From contig CM055113.1 of assembly GCA_029204225.1 (NCBI GenBank), positions 14,783,471-14,847,470 of the forward strand: a stretch of 64,000 bases of DNA, in the 5' to 3' direction. This stretch comes from Diphasiastrum complanatum. Lineage: Eukaryota > Streptophyta > Lycopodiopsida > Lycopodiales > Lycopodiaceae. Below are positions 48,630-60,677 of this stretch, piece after piece; the stretch's first letter is position 1, and each line of letters begins with the position of its first letter. The notes under the pieces are model-generated. The model saw only the letters and a program-made list of their open reading frames with translations. It was not told where the DNA came from and searched no databases. Both the position numbers and the translations under genes were made by a program.

Positions 48630-48960
48630 GGTAAGACGAACACGAACGAGACACGAGACACGAATGAGAAACGAACTCGAACGAGAAACGAACTCAAATG
48701 AAAATTGTTCGTGCGCAGTGGAACGAGCTATGCGACTCTCTCCGAAAGCATGACTACGCCTATCAGAACGAACAGAACATTAGTGATGGAAATCACGGTC
48801 GTTCTTGATTATGTAGCCAAACATTAATGAATGAAGCGTCAGAAGAATAATTTGTTGCGAACAACTAGACAAATTATGTGTCGCGAATGATTCACGAAAA
48901 ACTAGACAGTGATCGACAGATAATTAGTCGCGAAACATTCGCAAAAGACACGACTAAGTG
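48630..48960. repeat. CGAACGAG-type simple repeats and CG-rich palindromes
   Basis: CGAAC, ACGAGA and GAAACGAACTCGAACGAG blocks alternate at 48638-48692. Further on (48860-48970) TCGCGA cores and GACTAA...TTAGTC pairs recur. The CG-rich islands stand out in an AT-rich region and could be recognition or terminal sequences of a transposon. Confidence 0.6.
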
Positions 48961-50251
<1,291 letters not shown>

Positions 50252-50667
50252 TAGTGACATTTGCACCAGATAAAGCAGCTACTGTGGGACCATTAAGCCG
50301 ACCCATTATTGAAGGGCCATTGAACCAAGTGTAAAGGTCACGAATAGCTTTTTCCCACAAGCAGGCTCAATGTTTTATGGGTTCACTAACTCCACCAAAC
50401 CTTAACACAACATTAGAGGAGTTCTCAATATCAAAAAGACCCTTTAAGAAATGCCATGTAGGATATAGAAAAATATCAAAATAAAAAAAACAATATTGTT
50501 TATTTGCTTGCCCACACCACTCCCAAGGCCTCCCCAACTCCCAATGATCTAACCACAGTGTCTATAGTCACAGTTAAAAACTATTAACAGTTTGCAGTAT
50601 AACTTACTAAACTCAAAAATATTCCCTCCATTGGTTACGAAAAGGGCAATATTTTCAACAGATCTAG

Positions 50668-50810
50668 AATATGACCGCCATCCCCAAATTTGAATCAGAA
50701 AAAATTGCAAAATGTTTACATATGCATTCCTTCCACGAGAATGGAAATATGGGTGCCATCTCCAATTATGAACGCCATCACCACTTTGTAATGGAAATAT
50801 GAGCGCCAAC
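50668..50810. repeat. Four subterminal GCCA-type repeats
   Basis: ATATGACCGCCATC, ATATGGGTGCCATC, TTATGAACGCCATC and ATATGAGCGCCAAC occur at about 50669, 50748, 50767 and 50797. A related GGGCGCCAAAAATC lies at 59428 near the opposite end of the candidate element. Such repeats often bind transposase. Confidence 0.5.
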
Positions 50811-51042
50811 TACCTATTGGAATGAAAAAAAGAGTGGCATTTCCAAATTTGAATCAAGCATACAAGCATGGAGTTTGGATTGATCGTACATAGTATATAA
50901 TATAATCAAAGATGAGTACTTTGCTTTGCTTCATAGAATCTGGTCATAGTACTTTGATGCAACTGATTACTCTATTATTTTTTTGATGATGACATTGTAT
51001 CATCTACATGTGGATATCCCTATTGATTTGGCACCTTTGCAG

Positions 51043-53644
51043 AGAAGAGGAGGCAAAGGAATTCAAATATCTGTTGAGGATCGTTCTCGTTACAGGGCAG
51101 AAGGGAGAAAAAACTTGGATTTGTGGATAGATGGAACATTATATCCACAAGATCCAAGCACTTTGACACATCCCACGTTCTCTTCAATAACTCATTTAAT
51201 CACATGGATATGCAATGGACATAGTGGATTACTAGGATATTGTGAAAGATTTCAGAACCATGGAAAACGACTTTATATGAATAAAGTTCACTTTTTAGAA
51301 GGTGAGTTAATTCGGATATCCTCTTATTGTCATAATAGAGATTGTCATCTCCAAAAGACATTAGAAGAAAATGAACAACTTAAAAAAAATAATGAATCAT
51401 TACAGAAGATAACAATCAATATCAAATCAGAACTAGAGCAAATGTAATCAGTCTTACAGTCTATTCGTATTGAGAACTTACAATTATTGAAGGATGTGGA
51501 TTTGGCAAAGAAGAAGGCTGAAAGTAAGAAGCAAAATTGAAAAAGTTGCAAAGATATTCAAACACTTTCAAAAGGAGGTTATCGAAATAGAAGGATCCGT
51601 GCATTCAAGTAAGCATATTTTGATTTTTGTAAGTTTTTCAATGACATTTGGATTTAATTTCGGCTATGGTGATATTCTATTAACTATCTGTTTTTTTTGC
51701 AGATCTGCATTAGTAGCTCCTCGGAATATTAAAGACAATGCTTCACTAGGAATGTCATTGGGCACAATATTGACTTGAAAATCGACTGAGCGTATCATGA
51801 TGAACAATAGGATTTCAAATGTAAAGTGTAAAATAGCAGAGTCTTTGATGGTGGACATTCAAATTTTTTTAGATAAGACTATAGTTCAGGGTGCTTGTGA
51901 TTTTGCGGGTATTAGCAGGGAAGCATATGCAACAATATTTAAACTAATTAGAGAAGCTTTTAAGCAAGTTCAAATTAGAAACATCCCAATCCCTAGGACA
52001 TATCACTTGAAGAAAGAAAGGGATACATTAAACATAGGTATGCATAAGATCACTGGAACTCCATTTCATATTGAGGAGGTGTATGAAACTGATGGAAGAT
52101 TGATATTCTATAATTCATCAAACAATTTATTTGTTGATCTAAATTACTTGCTGAGATACATCGTCACATTCTATGATATAACCTATGAAAAGGTGAATGG
52201 CAAAATAATCATAGTACTTAAGTTAGATGAGTCAGAAATTGTGAAAGGGCAGAAGATGGAGAGGGTTAGTATAACTCTCATGAATGGTGCTCTATCACAA
52301 ACAGAGAACCAAGAAGATTTCAGATTCAGTGTCCAGTCAGAAAATGATATATGGTGGTTGGCAGCGTTTCAGGTAACTAGCCTCATTATTACACTACATT
52401 CATTGAATAGTATTCATACATTGTAAATTAAGTCTGATTAATTTTTTTGGACAGGTGCTAAAAGAGGATCATGATATTTTATCATGGATATTCTCAAGGA
52501 CATCTTATCCTAGGATCATCAAGGACCATATGGATGGAGGACTTCTCAATGTTCCAGGAGTTGGAGACTTCAATGTTGAATGGCACTTAGCAGGTGATTT
52601 GAACACATTAGAATGTATGTATAATGTCTCTCACGGTGCTACATCAAAACACCCTTGTTTGTACTGTATGAAAATGGCAAAAGATGTAACTAGGGGCACA
52701 TGAATTACTAGAGAATATGCAGAACCAAACTGGAAGCCTGTGCTACCTATTCCCTTACAAAATGTGCATGTTTGCACTCTTCATGCAGAAGTTAGATTTA
52801 TAGAAAAGATCATTTATCTTCATATAGTTTTTGCTTGGAATACTAAGCCAGCATCATTAGCAAAGGAAGTTATCTCTCGATTAGAAGATGTTTTATCGAA
52901 AGCAGGACTCCATAAAGGACATGTCAAAATTCAAAAAGATGAAAAGCTTTTAGGAAAGAATGGGAACATGCCAACTAAGCCAAGCATAGGAGGAGCAAAA
53001 GCACGTCGTTTCCTATCAAATCATACTGGTAGGGCTTCTAATATTCAACACTCAGTCTGGACAGATATTATTGCTGCTACTGAGGACTTCGAGAAAGACG
53101 GCAAAATCAGAGTACTAAAACTTGATGTATGGAAAAAGCTTGATAGTATGATTGCTATTTTAAGAAAAGAAAAATACTCTAATATTGATAAGAAAGCTGT
53201 CCAAAGGACTTGTGTCGAGTTTGTTAATGCAGTATCAAAGGCATAGGGAGATGATCACATCACTCATTACATGGTTAGTATTAAATTCTTAAAATGCTTT
53301 CAAATTTAAATATATATTTAGATCCAAACATAAGACTAACATTATGATTTTGACATATGCAGCACATACTAAGAGATCATACAACATTTTTTGCAAATAC
53401 ATATGGAAGCTTGAGTGCATGGTCATCACAAGGGATGGAGAAGTCACACTGGCAAGCACGAGCAGCATATTTCATCGAAATACACAACATGGAGGAACCA
53501 ATAAAAAATGAAACTACTTTTGTCAATTGTTTCAGTGGTTCTACCGCAGAGTTCAAATTCGACATAGAACAAAGTCCGCACAATACAAGAAGTTTAGAAA
53601 AGCATGCAAGTTCATACATGACTAGAAAATTAGATGATTGTTGA
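51043..53644 (+). pseudogene. DDE/RNase H-like transposase candidate, four exons, five in-frame stops
   Basis: Exons 51043-51608, 51703-52372, 52455-53273 and 53363-53644 join in phase through GT-AG introns and give one frame of about 780 codons without an indel. In-frame stops: TAA near 51445, TGA near 51537, TGA near 51777, TGA near 52701 and TAG near 53244. Exon 1 ends in a long coiled coil (LQKTLEENEQLKKNN). Candidate catalytic residues are Asp in VLKLDESEIVKG, Asp in WHLAGDLNTLECM (followed by the metal-type pair SKHPCLYC) and Glu in SSQGMEKSHWQ near the end; CTLHAEVRFIEK lies between. The GDL...HPCxxC and H...GxExxH pattern resembles uncharacterised proteins seen in many invertebrates. 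I cannot name the superfamily; KDZ-type (Zisupton, Dileera) is one possibility. The true start may lie upstream of 51043. Confidence 0.6.
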
Positions 53645-54100
53645 GTACAAGGTCATCATTATCATCAAATCATGACATGTTCAGAATTGCTTTGCAAATT
53701 CATTGAACAAGAAAGGAGAAATACTCAATGTAAATGTATTGATTGTATTATACCAAAATACAAATTGTTAACTATTCATCATCAGATCTTGTGTCAAATT
53801 CTATGGCAGTATTGTCATGAAAAAATTCTCTGCTAGCGTATGCATCTAATAGATTTGCATTATTCTTATTTCCACTAAGCTCAATATAAGTGGAATACAA
53901 TGAATAATGGGAGCTCCTTAAAGAAAAATTCCCATCAGTAAAGCCTAAAATGTTCAAAACATAAGATCTTTTGACAAAAATGATCTTATTTGTCTTTACA
54001 AATTTATGTCCTCCTAGGTAAAATGATAAAGCTTTAACTGCCATTATAAGAGTCTCCCCGACTGGGCTCAGCTTGGAATGAGCAATACATATCTCATTCT
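53645..54100. other. Spacer between convergent genes
   Basis: Short AT-rich sequence between the 3' ends of the transposase candidate and of the minus-strand acidic-protein gene. A 90-codon minus-strand frame here has no recognised domain and ends opposite the expected 3' UTRs. Confidence 0.5.
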
Positions 54101-55287
54101 TTAGGAATGCCTAAGATAGTGGCCAAGTCCACTATCCCTCTGGAAAGACGATGCGTGTTGTCTGAAACCACCTCGTCTCGTAGCAAAATCATCTATTATG
54201 AGAGCATCCTGCAATAGAAAATTTCTTAGCAAAAACACATCCAGTGATGAGAAATATCGTAATGCAAGGAAGTTCTAACACTTACACATTCTTCATCATC
54301 AGCAGCAACCAGATCAGGATGATCAATATAATGACCACGTACTGAATTGGAATCATCCGTGAAATGCAATAATGATGGACGAGAGAAGCCCATCTGGGAT
54401 TGAAATGCCGTGAATTCTTCATCGGATGGTCTGCCTTGCCCATCCTCAGTTATATTTGATAAAGTCTTAGTCAAGCATTCTTCAGCACTCATAATTCTCT
54501 CCTCATCATCAAAATCAATACCAGCAACAAGATCATCTGTTTCAAAATCTACGAAGTCGGAGAATTTGAAAATTGTGCCGGATGATAAACATAGAACCTC
54601 GTCTTCACGATGGTCAAAAAATTTACATAAATCAGCAGTAGTGAAATATACATCGTCATTAATATAATATACAGGCAAATTGAATAGACATTTAGAATCC
54701 TCTATAGGGTTGGATTCATCAACAGATGTATTTTGGCCAATAAAAGAATCCCGTAGAGAATCAGTATTTATATTTATAAAGTCACTTTCCTTATCAGGAG
54801 TGTCGATAAGAAAGTGACTGATGTCCTTGATAGCTGACTGAACGGAGGATGATGAAAAGGGAGGGTCAACAACATAAATTTCATCATCATCTGGGATCTG
54901 AACTAACAAGAAAAGTACGAAACCACTATGATATTCAACCAATCGACATTTCTTATTGCAATAAGGACACAATGAACTACTTTTGAAAAGATCAAACAAT
55001 TTGGTGGACATTCTATCCAATCTATGTCTGAAAGCTAGAAAGAAGTGAACCAGATCAGTATAATGCATGTACTGGAGTGAACCTATGGAGAAAACAGGCT
55101 TACTAAGTATATCTCTGAAGCTAACATAATGTTGATAAAAAACGTCAAAATTCGGTTGTGCAGTCCTGAAAACATGCAGATATGGCCTGAATAGGCTGTG
55201 GAAGTAGTCCAGATTTTTAGTAATCCCAAATTCACTAAGAAATGAACTCAAGCCTGAATCTCGTGAGGATCCTGAGGAAGAGGCCAT
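54101..55287 (-). CDS. Unknown acidic protein with CxxC...C cluster, two exons, intact
   Basis: Exons 55287-54286 (334 codons) and 54208-54101 (35 codons plus stop) join in phase over a GT-AG intron (gtaagt at 54285, attgcag before 54208), giving 369 residues with no stop or shift. The start is MASSSGSS. Residues about 20-110 look like a helical domain rich in Phe and Tyr (YFHSLFRPYLHVFR, YQHYVSF, FFLAFRHRLDRM). Next comes CPYCNKKC, a possible zinc site, then long acidic stretches (DDDEIYVVD, DFETDDLVAGIDFDDEE, ADDEEC) and a basic tail ending RRGGFRQHASSFQRDS...YLRHS. I recognise no family. It is divergent from the H3-like gene and shares its promoter region. It is the only gene of the candidate element without stops, which suggests either younger age, selection or chance. 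Confidence 0.7.
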
Positions 55288-56119
55288 TGAAATAAAGTGA
55301 ATATCGCACTTGTGCGCGAGGAAGATGAGAAAGAAAACTAACTATCAAGATGACGCACAAGAGAGATATGTACGGCTCGAGATACCGAATATCGCACTTG
55401 AGCGCAAGTAGGTGTCATTGAGTGCAAACGGTCAACAAAGCGCGTGCACAAGAGCGATATGCCATGAATTTCGTTAACGGAAAAAGGATAAAAATTAATA
55501 GGTTTTCATGTCATTTATACTAAATTTTCACATGTGCGGTCAACGGTCAATGGACACATGTCTACTTTCGATTCGACTACAGCTACTGGCACGTGTGAGG
55601 TGACACTTGGACATGTGTGAAATGACAACTGGACACGTGTTGCATGTTCATTCGTGTGCTCAAAAACACGTGTCCCTCTATCATTTGCTCGTACAAATCC
55701 CACACGTGTAAAGTGACAACATGACACATGTCGCTCTGTCATTTGTTTGTACAACTCCCACACATGTGATTGGACATTCTTTCGCACGTGTGAACCAAAA
55801 TATAAAACCACAAATTTCGATGAATTTTTTTCACTTTTTTTTTCGCTTCGCATATCGCACTTGTGCGTGTCCTTCACACTCAAATTTCCACCTACCGCCT
55901 TTCATGCGCACAGGTCCAATACACCTGCCTACATGTCCCCCTGTATCGCACTTGTGCGCGTTTCTTCAGAACTAATATCTTTCTGTTATATTCAGCTCGC
56001 ACAGGTTCGATATACCGTACGTTCCTTCCGTACATATCGGTCCTCTGTGAGATTTTTGTCACCCTTTTGTTCTCATCCTCCCCGTCGCGCGCAAGTCCGC
56101 TATTGCATAGTACACATCC
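55288..56119. promoter_or_regulatory. Divergent promoter region with two palindromic motif arrays
   Basis: Motif 1, (AT)ATCGCACTTGTGCGC, is a CGCAC/GTGCG dyad found at 55303, 55390, 55853 and 55944, plus a diverged inverted copy at 55446-55460. Motif 2 is a G-box-like dyad, ACACGTGT or ACACATGT, with about ten copies at 55529-55793, several in a repeat of about 22 bp (GGACACGTGTGAAATGACAACT-like; first 20 bases or fewer conserved). Motif 1 copies lie close to both gene starts and motif 2 lies between them. They could bind a bHLH/bZIP factor, a product of the element, or both. Confidence 0.65.
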
Positions 56120-57869
56120 ATGGATAGGAGAAAGTAGACCCGGAGGGACTTCTTCTCTTATGGCTCATCCTCAGCCCTTGCGGTGGCCATTACCCCTCCT
56201 GCTAGACATAGAATGCGCAACCGCAGCAGGTGGCTCTCTGAGATACGCAAGTACCAGAGATCAACTACGCTGTTGATCCCAAGGGCTCCATTCTACTGTG
56301 CTGTCCAAAACATAACAAGAAATTATCTCGGACAGCTTGTCAAATTTACACCCAGTGCTCTTCAGTGCCTTCAGGAGGCTGCTGAAGATTACCTTAGTCT
56401 TTTTTTTGAAGATTCATCTTTGCTTGCCATTCATTCCAAGAGAGTCACAATAATGCCCAAGGACTTTCAGCTCCTGATGAGAATGAGGGATAGGTTCTGT
56501 AGGTTGCACGTATCTCAGCCTTCTGCTCCCAAGCCAACACCTGTAGATAGGACTGATCTTCCTACGAAGCGTCCTAAGAAGCAGAGTGCCCCCAAGAGAG
56601 CTCCAAAGAAAGATCGTAGACACCACAGATTTTGTGAAACCTTACCCGGAATCAATTGTAGATAACGTTGTTGTTGATAATGCTGTAAATATAGCTACAG
56701 TTGTTTTGGATATTGCTTTAATTCCTATAGATACTACACATCCACCTCCTCCTCTTCCTCCAATTTTTTATACATATATAGATTCGGATGAGTATCTTAG
56801 ATTTGAGAAAGACATATCAGATGCTATAGATAAAATTGGCACTCCTTTTTGTTTTAGACTAGATGAACTTGATTTTAGTATTAATTTTAGAGTTTTAATT
56901 TGCTTGGATCTCAAAGACAGACGAACTTCTATCAGTGATCCTGTGATAGAGTCCGGGCTGACACTCTTGCAATTTGACATTGCAAGAGATTCATCAAACG
57001 AGTTGCTGGTTCTAAGTAACTTTCTGCTCCAGGCCTTCAAGGAGAATAATGACACATTGTCACAGTGTCTGACAAGTGGATTCACACTAGCAACAAAGTA
57101 TCTGGTCATTCCTTATCATACCAAGTAAGATATATTAAGTGATTCTTCCTGTTTTATGCATTAACATTGACATTTTTAATTTAAATAGATCTCAAAATTG
57201 TCGCTAAAGTACTTTCAATCTTATTTTGCAGTGACCACTGGAGTTTCAACATGATCTCTATTAAGAGCTCTGTAAATAATAGTATCAAAGGTTTTTGTGT
57301 CAAGATGAATTCGGCGAAAAATACGCATAAGGATGTAGATATATATCTGCCATATTTAAGTAAATATATTCCTACAGATGTTTCCCATTTTGTGGACTGG
57401 GAGATCGTGAGTTTGGAGGTAAACTCTATCTTTCTTAATAGCATGTTGAAATCAATATTCTAATGTGATTGTTTCATTCTAATTCATTCTGTTTCATAAT
57501 TGATTTCTTTTGTGTTGAATTATTTTGCAGTCACCATAGCAAAATGATTCAGCTGTGGGTGGTACACGTTATACAATGCCAAGTTATTTTTTGAGTGGTT
57601 CAACCTTCAGGAAGATGTTGATATTTCCAAGGTAATAAATTCTGTTTATTCTTATTTTTGGAATCATGATTAGTTTTCTATTTTGTTGATGTTTTTAGCC
57701 ATTACTAATACATGAATGTTCTATTTTGCAGTTTACACTTCATGAGTACACATCAAGCTAGGTGTACAGATTCAGACAAGAAATCATCCTGAGTATACTG
57801 GCTAGGGCAAGGCTTCAGCCTCTCTTTATTGATGATCGTGCAAAGGATGATGTAGTAGTACTAAATTAA
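56120..57869 (+). pseudogene. Histone H3-like (CENH3-leaning) domain followed by Ulp1/C48 protease domain
   Basis: ATG at 56120 gives MDRRK, TAG, TRR, which aligns with the H3 tail A-R-T-K-Q-T: R2, K4 and T6 match and the stop sits at Q5. The histone fold follows without a shift: RWLSEIRKYQRSTTLLI, LQCLQEAAEDYL, LFFEDSSLLAIHSKRVTIMP, KDFQLLMRMRDR. Loop 1 is one residue longer than in canonical H3, and AEDYL and KDFQL are CENH3-like. A basic Pro/Lys-rich linker ends in another frame shift near 56590-56630. The Ulp1-like part uses exons to 57124, 57232-57418, 57531-57631 and 57732-57869, all GT-AG. It shows LVIPYH, catalytic HW (DHWSFNMI), QNDS and, one base out of frame, CGWYTLYNAKLFFEWF with the catalytic Cys. 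TAG stops also interrupt at 57537 and near 57759. It is unclear whether H3 and Ulp1 were one protein or two. Confidence 0.7.
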
Positions 57870-58064
57870 GATCAGAACATATATAGATAGCATAGAAAAA
57901 AAATACATGTATAGAATTCATAGAAAAATATACATTTATATATCAAATGCTGCTCCATTTTATGAATTTGGGAGCACAAAATACATGTATTGATGCCCAA
58001 CTTGGGCTTTCATTTATTGAATGAAAGAGTGTATACACAGATTTTTACTAAAGTTTATTTAAAA
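57870..58064. other. Spacer between convergent genes
   Basis: Short AT-rich sequence with AATAAA-like text, between the 3' ends of the H3/Ulp1 gene and the minus-strand unknown gene. Confidence 0.5.
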
Positions 58065-59414
58065 CTATTGTTCTCCCTCAATGGTGATTGTTGTAGGTAG
58101 ATCTTTGCAGCACGTTATCAGCTCCTGTCTTTTTCGCATCTGTGACATGACAAATATTAGTGAATGTGCAATTGTAAATCATGAAATTGTCTATTATTTT
58201 GTTCTATTTTGACATGGCAATAAACATAAAGTACTTACGAGTCTTACGTTGATGATAAATCTGAAATATGTTGGTAGATTGGTTTGTAATAGCATGAGCT
58301 CTGTTCTGATAAAATCAAGCTTCCAATGTTCTTCCACCTCAACCATAGTAAAATATTCCTCATTGTAGATAATGCTTATCTCCATTCGATTTGTGTGACC
58401 TTTTAGTTCAAAGTCTTGATCCAGTGGTAGCCATGTACCTTCAATTTTCTTGTATCTCTAGTAGCTAAATGTGAGACTGAGCATTTGCTTTTCGATATGA
58501 TAACGAAAAATCATTGAGGATTTTTTAATCCTGCATTCTATGTCATTATTTGTTTTACTATCCCAACCTTGATCCATGAGATCTGACAAAGTCTCATCTG
58601 ATAAATCCTTGCAAACAAATAAAGTTGGTGTCCTACGAACACTAGCACTCGAGAAAAAATCAACAAATATATGTAATGAGATAAACCAACTTAGGTGAAC
58701 AATTTTCGAGTATGAGCATAGCATTTCTAATATCAATTAGTAGCTTGCATCTGAAGGATTCAGAAACGCCACTCATCACTTTGAAAACTAGGCAATGGAA
58801 TTGCTTCGAGCTTGCCAAAACCTCCATCTGTTTGTGGCGTATATAAAGATTCATAAAAATAGATACCACAATCTGCAAGTTCCTTTGGACTTCTTCCTCT
58901 GTATTGCAGCTTTCCAACATCAGAGTGAATCACGTCTAATATTCCTGCAAGTGATTGTGTGGGCTCCCATTCACTTATGCATGATGGATATAAATCTGAA
59001 AGGAAAAAACAATGTTGAAGCATTTAAATCATAATCTGAAGGAGGAAATCACCTATGATTGTTGTAGAGTGCATATGTTTTGATATACTTACAATTACAT
59101 TTTTTATGATCATGAGGATTGATATCATGTACTTTGATCTCTGAATGCATATATACATGTTGCACTAAGACTTATGATATCGATTGGCCTCCCGGGGTAG
59201 TCTTAAACTCCAAAATTTTTGCTTTTCAATAAGATTTGTAAGTCATTTTTGCTCTTTTCTTTTGTCGAAAATTGCCCTTTGATGATGGATGCAGCAATAC
59301 CCATGAGTTCTTCATATATTTTGTTGGCTTCCAGTTATCAGCTTCATCTTTCTCATTGTAGAAAATCACAGAATCGATTGTAGATCTGGGTCTCCTTGCC
59401 ATTGCTATTTTCAA
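58065..59414 (-). pseudogene. Unknown spliced gene of the candidate element
   Basis: Exon 1 is 59414-59093 (MARRPRSTIDSVIFYNEKDE..., ending VHDINPHDHKKCN at a gtaagt donor) with TGA and TAA stops in frame. Exon 2 starts at 58995 after ctttcag and joins in phase (LYPSCISEWEPTQSLAG...CGIYFYESLYTPQTDGG). Further coding text to 58239 is in shifted frames (SVRRTPTLFVCKDLSDETLS, then FSY, TAG, RYKKIEGTWLPLDQDFEL and EEHWKLDFIRTELMLLQ), ending at a gtaagt donor. The last exon, 58139-58065, reads MRKRQELITCCKDLP...EGEQ and a stop. No domain is recognised. At least two frame changes near 58740-58770 remain unexplained. Confidence 0.5.
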
Positions 59415-59646
59415 AGCTTGGGCGCCAAAAATCTCTCTGATATGTTACCTAATTTTAATTTTTCGTATCACATTTAATCTAATGTGAATGCCAACATAGT
59501 CACAGTTACTGCGTATACCATATTTTATGTAACTGTACATACTATATTTCTATAACTGTAACTAGTATAGTTAGAAAATTTCATTATACTAACCAGCATA
59601 GTAAAGTAAATTTAACTTGAGGTATTGACGTCGGGTAGATTAGCAC

Positions 59647-59698
59647 GTGTCGGGCAGGAAGAAGAAACCAATGGGATACGTCCATGTTGCCCGGACAC
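59647..59698. repeat. Inverted repeat near the right edge of the candidate element
   Basis: GTGTCGGGCA at 59647-59656 pairs with TGCCCGGACAC at 59688-59698 with one bulge and a spacer of 31 bases. It contains or adjoins CACGTG. It may mark an element end or be a small foldback insertion. Confidence 0.5.
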
Positions 59699-59700
59699 AA

Positions 59701-60677
59701 ATTTCAAAGTTTTCTATATTGCATTTTTATTTTTTTGTTAATTTGAACTACGTTACGTAGATTTCAAATCTGTGCATTTTGATTGGGCCTGGTGATGGTC
59801 GAAACTAAAAAAATAAAAATAGAAGTATCTTCACAAAGGGCCTTTTGATATTGAGAACTCCTCTAATGATTCTTAAGGAAAGCCAACCTTTTGTAAGATT
59901 TAATCATGAAGAAACATGAGGGAATTTTCCAAGTGAATTCTTTACGTGAGGGGTAAAGGCACATGTGGGAGAGCTTTACACTTTCAAGGGCCCCTCTACC
60001 AATCCATGGGTGGGGAGGCAAAATGGTGTAAAGCTCAACACTCTAGCTTTTATCCTACCATGCTCATAAAACCCATGGGCTCTCAGCATAACAAATCCTT
60101 AAATTGAACAAATTCTTTTGTTTGTGATATCCTATAATGCCCTAAAAAATGAAGTGAGTTTTTGGCAAGGCTTTCAAGGATATGTCAACCTCGTGTTTGA
60201 AAGCCAAGGTTTTCAAAATTCATTTCAAAAACACATCTCAGAACATGTCTTCAAATATTAAAACTTCTCTATACACGACATTTGAAAGGCATAAAATAAA
60301 GTACCATATCAAGGCAGGTTACAAGAAAATGATACCCTTTATAGAGAAAGGAAGCTATGGACTACAGATTACAAGTCTAATTGTGATGTCTGGCCTCTTG
60401 CATGAACATCATGTATTTGAACTTTGAAGCCTACTTCTATTTCCTACATTCAGGCTTAGAGAGACTGTTGCAAACACGAGCAAGGCCTCTAGTTTTATCA
60501 CCTTGCTACAATACAAAGTTGCTTTCAAATGGTATAAGTATGTACAAAAGTTTGAGGTGTAGAAACTATCAGTAGGTAATTGAGAGTGATGATCCAGGCA
60601 GTCGTATGTACCTATTTCACGTTCTCACAGTTCTGAATGCAGTAAACTGTGTCAGCATGTTTTCAAGTAATTGCAGT
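59701..60677. other. Intergenic region, no gene seen
   Basis: AT-rich sequence between the candidate element and the 3' end of the conserved gene. A frame of 81 codons at 60182-60427 has no recognised domain. The part next to 60677 is the presumed 3' UTR of the conserved gene. Confidence 0.55.

Larger units (their letters stand above)
50640..59700. mobile_element. Candidate multi-gene DNA transposon with transposase, H3-like/Ulp1 gene and two further genes
   Basis: Four spliced genes alternate in strand without any retrotransposon fragment between them: a transposase candidate (51043-53644, +), an intact acidic-protein gene (54101-55287, -), an H3-like plus Ulp1-like gene (56120-57869, +) and an unknown gene (58065-59414, -). 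Ulp1 proteases are known passengers of several plant and fungal DNA transposons (MULE, CACTA, Zisupton/KDZ-type), which supports a single element. The limits are tentative: subterminal GCGCCA-type repeats lie near the left end and an inverted repeat near the right end, but I found no convincing terminal inverted repeats or target-site duplication. The alternative is four separate pseudogenes that happen to lie together. Confidence 0.55.

Noticed and set aside
50560..59600. Terminal inverted repeats of the candidate element
   Set aside because: Only loose similarity was found between the two ends, so I do not call TIRs.
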